Part shown: positions 5,644 to 7,516 of the stretch, piece by piece
Position numbering within the stretch: position 1 is the first letter of the stretch
How the letters are laid out: every line of letters starts with the position of its first letter
Origin: Opitutales bacterium
GTDB taxonomy: Bacteria > Verrucomicrobiota > Verrucomicrobiia > Opitutales > UBA9783
Direction of reading: 5' to 3'
DNA length: 7,516 nt
Assembly: GCA_017479315.1 (NCBI GenBank)
Contig: JAFVCI010000025.1
Coordinates: 1-7,516, forward strand
Notes under the pieces: model-generated
What the model saw: the letters and a program-made list of their open reading frames with translations, nothing else
Databases searched by the model: none
Told to the model about the DNA's origin: nothing
Position numbers and translations under genes: made by a program

Positions 5644-7355
5644 GGTTTGAGGAACTTGCGAAGAGTGTCGTCATTTTCCTTTTGGTGCGTGATACGGAAC
5701 AAAAAAGCAATCCATTCGGGGGTAAAGGCGAATTTTTTCTCCGCATAACCGCCGATTTGCAAACGACCGCCGATGCGTTCCGAAAAGGTTAATTCATAGG
5801 TTTTCGGGATGTGCGCGTCGTTTTCCGTTGTGATAAAAAGCGTGTAGGTGTCAGTCGAAAACGTCGGCAAATCTTTATCCTCAAGCCATCGGTCGGCTTC
5901 CAAAAGCGCCAACGGTACGTCTTTGTAATCGGCGGAACTTAGCGTTTCAACGACTTCCTTAAAGGGCGATTTTAGTTTCACCCGGACAACGCGTTCGTTC
6001 GAATTGAACTTCCAAACGGTTTTGTCTTCCGAAAATTCAAAGTACGTTTGAAAAAATTCGGGATCGAAAGAGGTCGGTTGCATCCATAGCGGTTGGTTTG
6101 ACAGCTTAACATAAGCGGCGTTTTCATCGTAATAAACGGTCGCCGAAAGAGTATCGTCCAAAGTTGTAATTTCAAGCTCCAAGCGCGTTTTGCCCGATAC
6201 ATTCGGTGCATTCGGCAAAAAATCCTTCACGCACAACATGTTCAATGTATCCGTGAGCGATTGAAGGCGTACCGCGGGAACTTTCTGCGTTTGAATGGAG
6301 GGATCGCTTGTCTCAACGTGAACCGACCGCTCCCATTCGTTTTTGTCCAACGGGCGCAAGGTTGTGGATACACCCTGTCGTCGGCAGGTAATTTGACGGA
6401 TTTGGGAAAGTCCCAAGTCAAAAATCATCCGTTCGCACAGGGTTTCGGGCGCATGCAACAAGCGTTCGACGGCGTCGGTTTTAATTAAAAATAACGACGC
6501 ATCATTGTTGCGTTGAGCAATATAAGTATGCAGATCGTTTGCTTTCGGCAATAGTTTAAGGGTTTCGGTTGCTTTTCCGTCATTTAATATCAGTCGAAGC
6601 GTTTGTTCGGCGTCCGAAAAACTTTGCCGATAGGGTTGCGCTTCTTCGTCTGCCAAAAAACGTTCGATTTTTAAATATCGCAACTGTTGCGAAAGCGCAT
6701 CCGCCTTTTGCGTATCAATCGGGACGGGAAGCGGTAATTTCAACGACCATGTTGCTCCCGTTCGATCCAAAAGCACTTTTTGTTGCGCCGTTTCCAGCGC
6801 GATGGTTTTCAAAGTCGCCAAATCCAATAAATAAGGGAAACTCCAACGTACTGGCGGCATTTTAAGAAGGTTCAAAAACTCTCCGTTGACGGAGAAAATC
6901 TCGCGCGTTTCAGGAATAAACAGGTACACTCTTTCACCCTCATCCATCGCTTTACCGACCGTCAGTTGGTACGTTTTATCCGATGTTTGTAATGTAAGCA
7001 TGCGGAATGGCGGATTGAGACCGTATTGCGCTAGATCCTTCTCGGAATCGGATTTAAGGATAAATTTTGGTTTCAATCCCGAAAGTACTTGCAAAAACCG
7101 ATCCATAACCAAGGGATGTGCTTTTGCATCCGCGGGAGCCGTCATGCGCCATTCGGAAGCTGTTTTTCCGAAACACATCGATGTACCGTCGCGAAATTTC
7201 ATATCAACGGACTGTAAATCCAACAGATGGCGTTGAAAACCAAGCGTATGGATTTCGGGAGAAGACGAAGTATCGCCAAACCGTTGATACGCGAATAAAG
7301 CTATCCACAGGGTATTTAGTAAAGTCAAAATAACCGTTAAACCGAAACGGAACAT
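5640..7355 (-). CDS. Membrane-anchored DUF4340-domain protein
   Basis: From ATG at 7355 the product has 571 residues. Residues 3-22 form one hydrophobic segment, followed by a large soluble part that would be periplasmic. The DUF4340 pattern is clear at about 68-170: a W-R-M-T-A-P strand, a helix with LVMDRFLQVLSGL, the YGLNPP turn at 111-116, a GKAMDEGERVYLF strand pair, and a closing LKMPPVRW. A second, weaker copy of the same layout may lie around 310-450. DUF4340 proteins are commonly encoded beside GldG-type ABC transporter genes; their molecular role is not established. A longer version from TTG at 7382 (580 residues) is possible, but the ATG gives the more typical N-terminus. The stop overlaps the next gene's start. 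I infer an envelope job shared with the AsmA-like protein. Confidence 0.82.
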   Translation of the reverse strand: MFRFGLTVILTLLNTLWIALFAYQRFGDTSSSPEIHTLGFQRHLLDLQSVDMKFRDGTSMCFGKTASEWRMTAPADAKAHPLVMDRFLQVLSGLKPKFILKSDSEKDLAQYGLNPPFRMLTLQTSDKTYQLTVGKAMDEGERVYLFIPETREIFSVNGEFLNLLKMPPVRWSFPYLLDLATLKTIALETAQQKVLLDRTGATWSLKLPLPVPIDTQKADALSQQLRYLKIERFLADEEAQPYRQSFSDAEQTLRLILNDGKATETLKLLPKANDLHTYIAQRNNDASLFLIKTDAVERLLHAPETLCERMIFDLGLSQIRQITCRRQGVSTTLRPLDKNEWERSVHVETSDPSIQTQKVPAVRLQSLTDTLNMLCVKDFLPNAPNVSGKTRLELEITTLDDTLSATVYYDENAAYVKLSNQPLWMQPTSFDPEFFQTYFEFSEDKTVWKFNSNERVVRVKLKSPFKEVVETLSSADYKDVPLALLEADRWLEDKDLPTFSTDTYTLFITTENDAHIPKTYELTFSERIGGRLQIGGYAEKKFAFTPEWIAFLFRITHQKENDDTLRKFLKP

Positions 7356-7516
7356 ATCAGGTATCTTTCGGATATTTTTCAAAGAAGAGTTTCGTGAATA
7401 AACGCTCTTTTTTCATAAAACACAACCGCACATTTTGCCAAAAAAAGGACATTTTTGAATAAAAAACACAATCATCCACGCCACATATATTATTGCGGAT
7501 GCAATGCAGCATAGGC
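7356..7516. other. AT-rich edge region, no confident gene
   Basis: Two minus-strand frames run in from the window edge: one reaches TGA at 7359-7357, one base before the DUF4340 ATG; the other is hydrophobic (IASAIIYVAWMIVFFIQ) and stops at 7415-7413. Either could be the end of an upstream gene, but neither has a recognisable family feature, and their Cys/Phe-rich make-up fits translated AT-rich spacer. A 19-codon frame MKKERLFTKLFFEKYPKDT (7416-7357) is in the first of these frames. A perfect 5-bp hairpin sequence, ATTGC-GGAT-GCAAT, lies at 7492-7505. Confidence 0.5.
7412..7441 (-). promoter_or_regulatory. Candidate promoter ahead of the DUF4340 gene
   Basis: On the minus strand TTGGCA (7441-7436, one mismatch to TTGACA) is followed after 18 bases by TATGAA (7417-7412, four of six matches to TATAAT). 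Transcription would begin near 7405, giving a leader of about 50 bases before the ATG at 7355. If real, this would start the run of five genes ending in pheS. The region is AT-rich, so chance matches are a concern. Confidence 0.3.

Noticed and set aside
7357..7515. Minus frame open from the window edge to one base before the DUF4340 ATG, as a partial upstream gene
   Set aside because: The 52 residues are rich in Cys, Phe and Asn and match no expected neighbour such as a GldG-type protein; an alternative frame is also open, and the DNA looks like AT-rich spacer. It cannot be settled without sequence beyond 7516.

Overview
The window looks like chromosome from a Gram-negative bacterium. My best guess is Verrucomicrobiota, perhaps the Opitutae/Opitutia side, because of the form of L35 and the pairing of a DUF4340 protein with a large AsmA-like protein. 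That placement is inference from family resemblance, not from a search. All convincing genes lie on the minus strand, so transcription runs from the high-coordinate end to the low-coordinate end.

Layout in order of transcription. 7516-7356: AT-rich edge region with a candidate promoter and no confident gene. 7355-5640: membrane-anchored DUF4340 protein. 5643-3133: 836-residue AsmA-like envelope protein, joined to the previous gene by a 4-base ATGA overlap. 3083-2883: rpmI (ribosomal protein L35). 2816-2349: rplT (L20) with a Lys/Ala/Ser-rich C-terminal tail. 2263-1235: pheS (phenylalanyl-tRNA synthetase alpha). 1234-883: non-coding gap with short repeats and a candidate promoter. 882-1: a glycosyltransferase of the GT11 (alpha-1,2-fucosyltransferase) type with an N-terminal membrane anchor, cut by the window edge close to its expected end.

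The five genes from the DUF4340 gene to pheS are closely spaced (overlap, 49, 66 and 85 bases) with no convincing terminator between them, so they may share one transcript in which two envelope genes precede three translation genes. The usual partners infC (before rpmI) and pheT (after pheS) are absent from their expected places. The gaps hold candidate RNA-level controls: a 10-bp hairpin between rpmI and rplT, and a short Phe-codon-rich reading frame just before pheS that resembles a pheST-type leader peptide. I see no mobile element, CRISPR array, tRNA or rRNA, and no clear new multi-gene system. The points most worth a second look are the Phe-rich leader, the anchored variant GT11 enzyme, and the DUF4340/AsmA pair.
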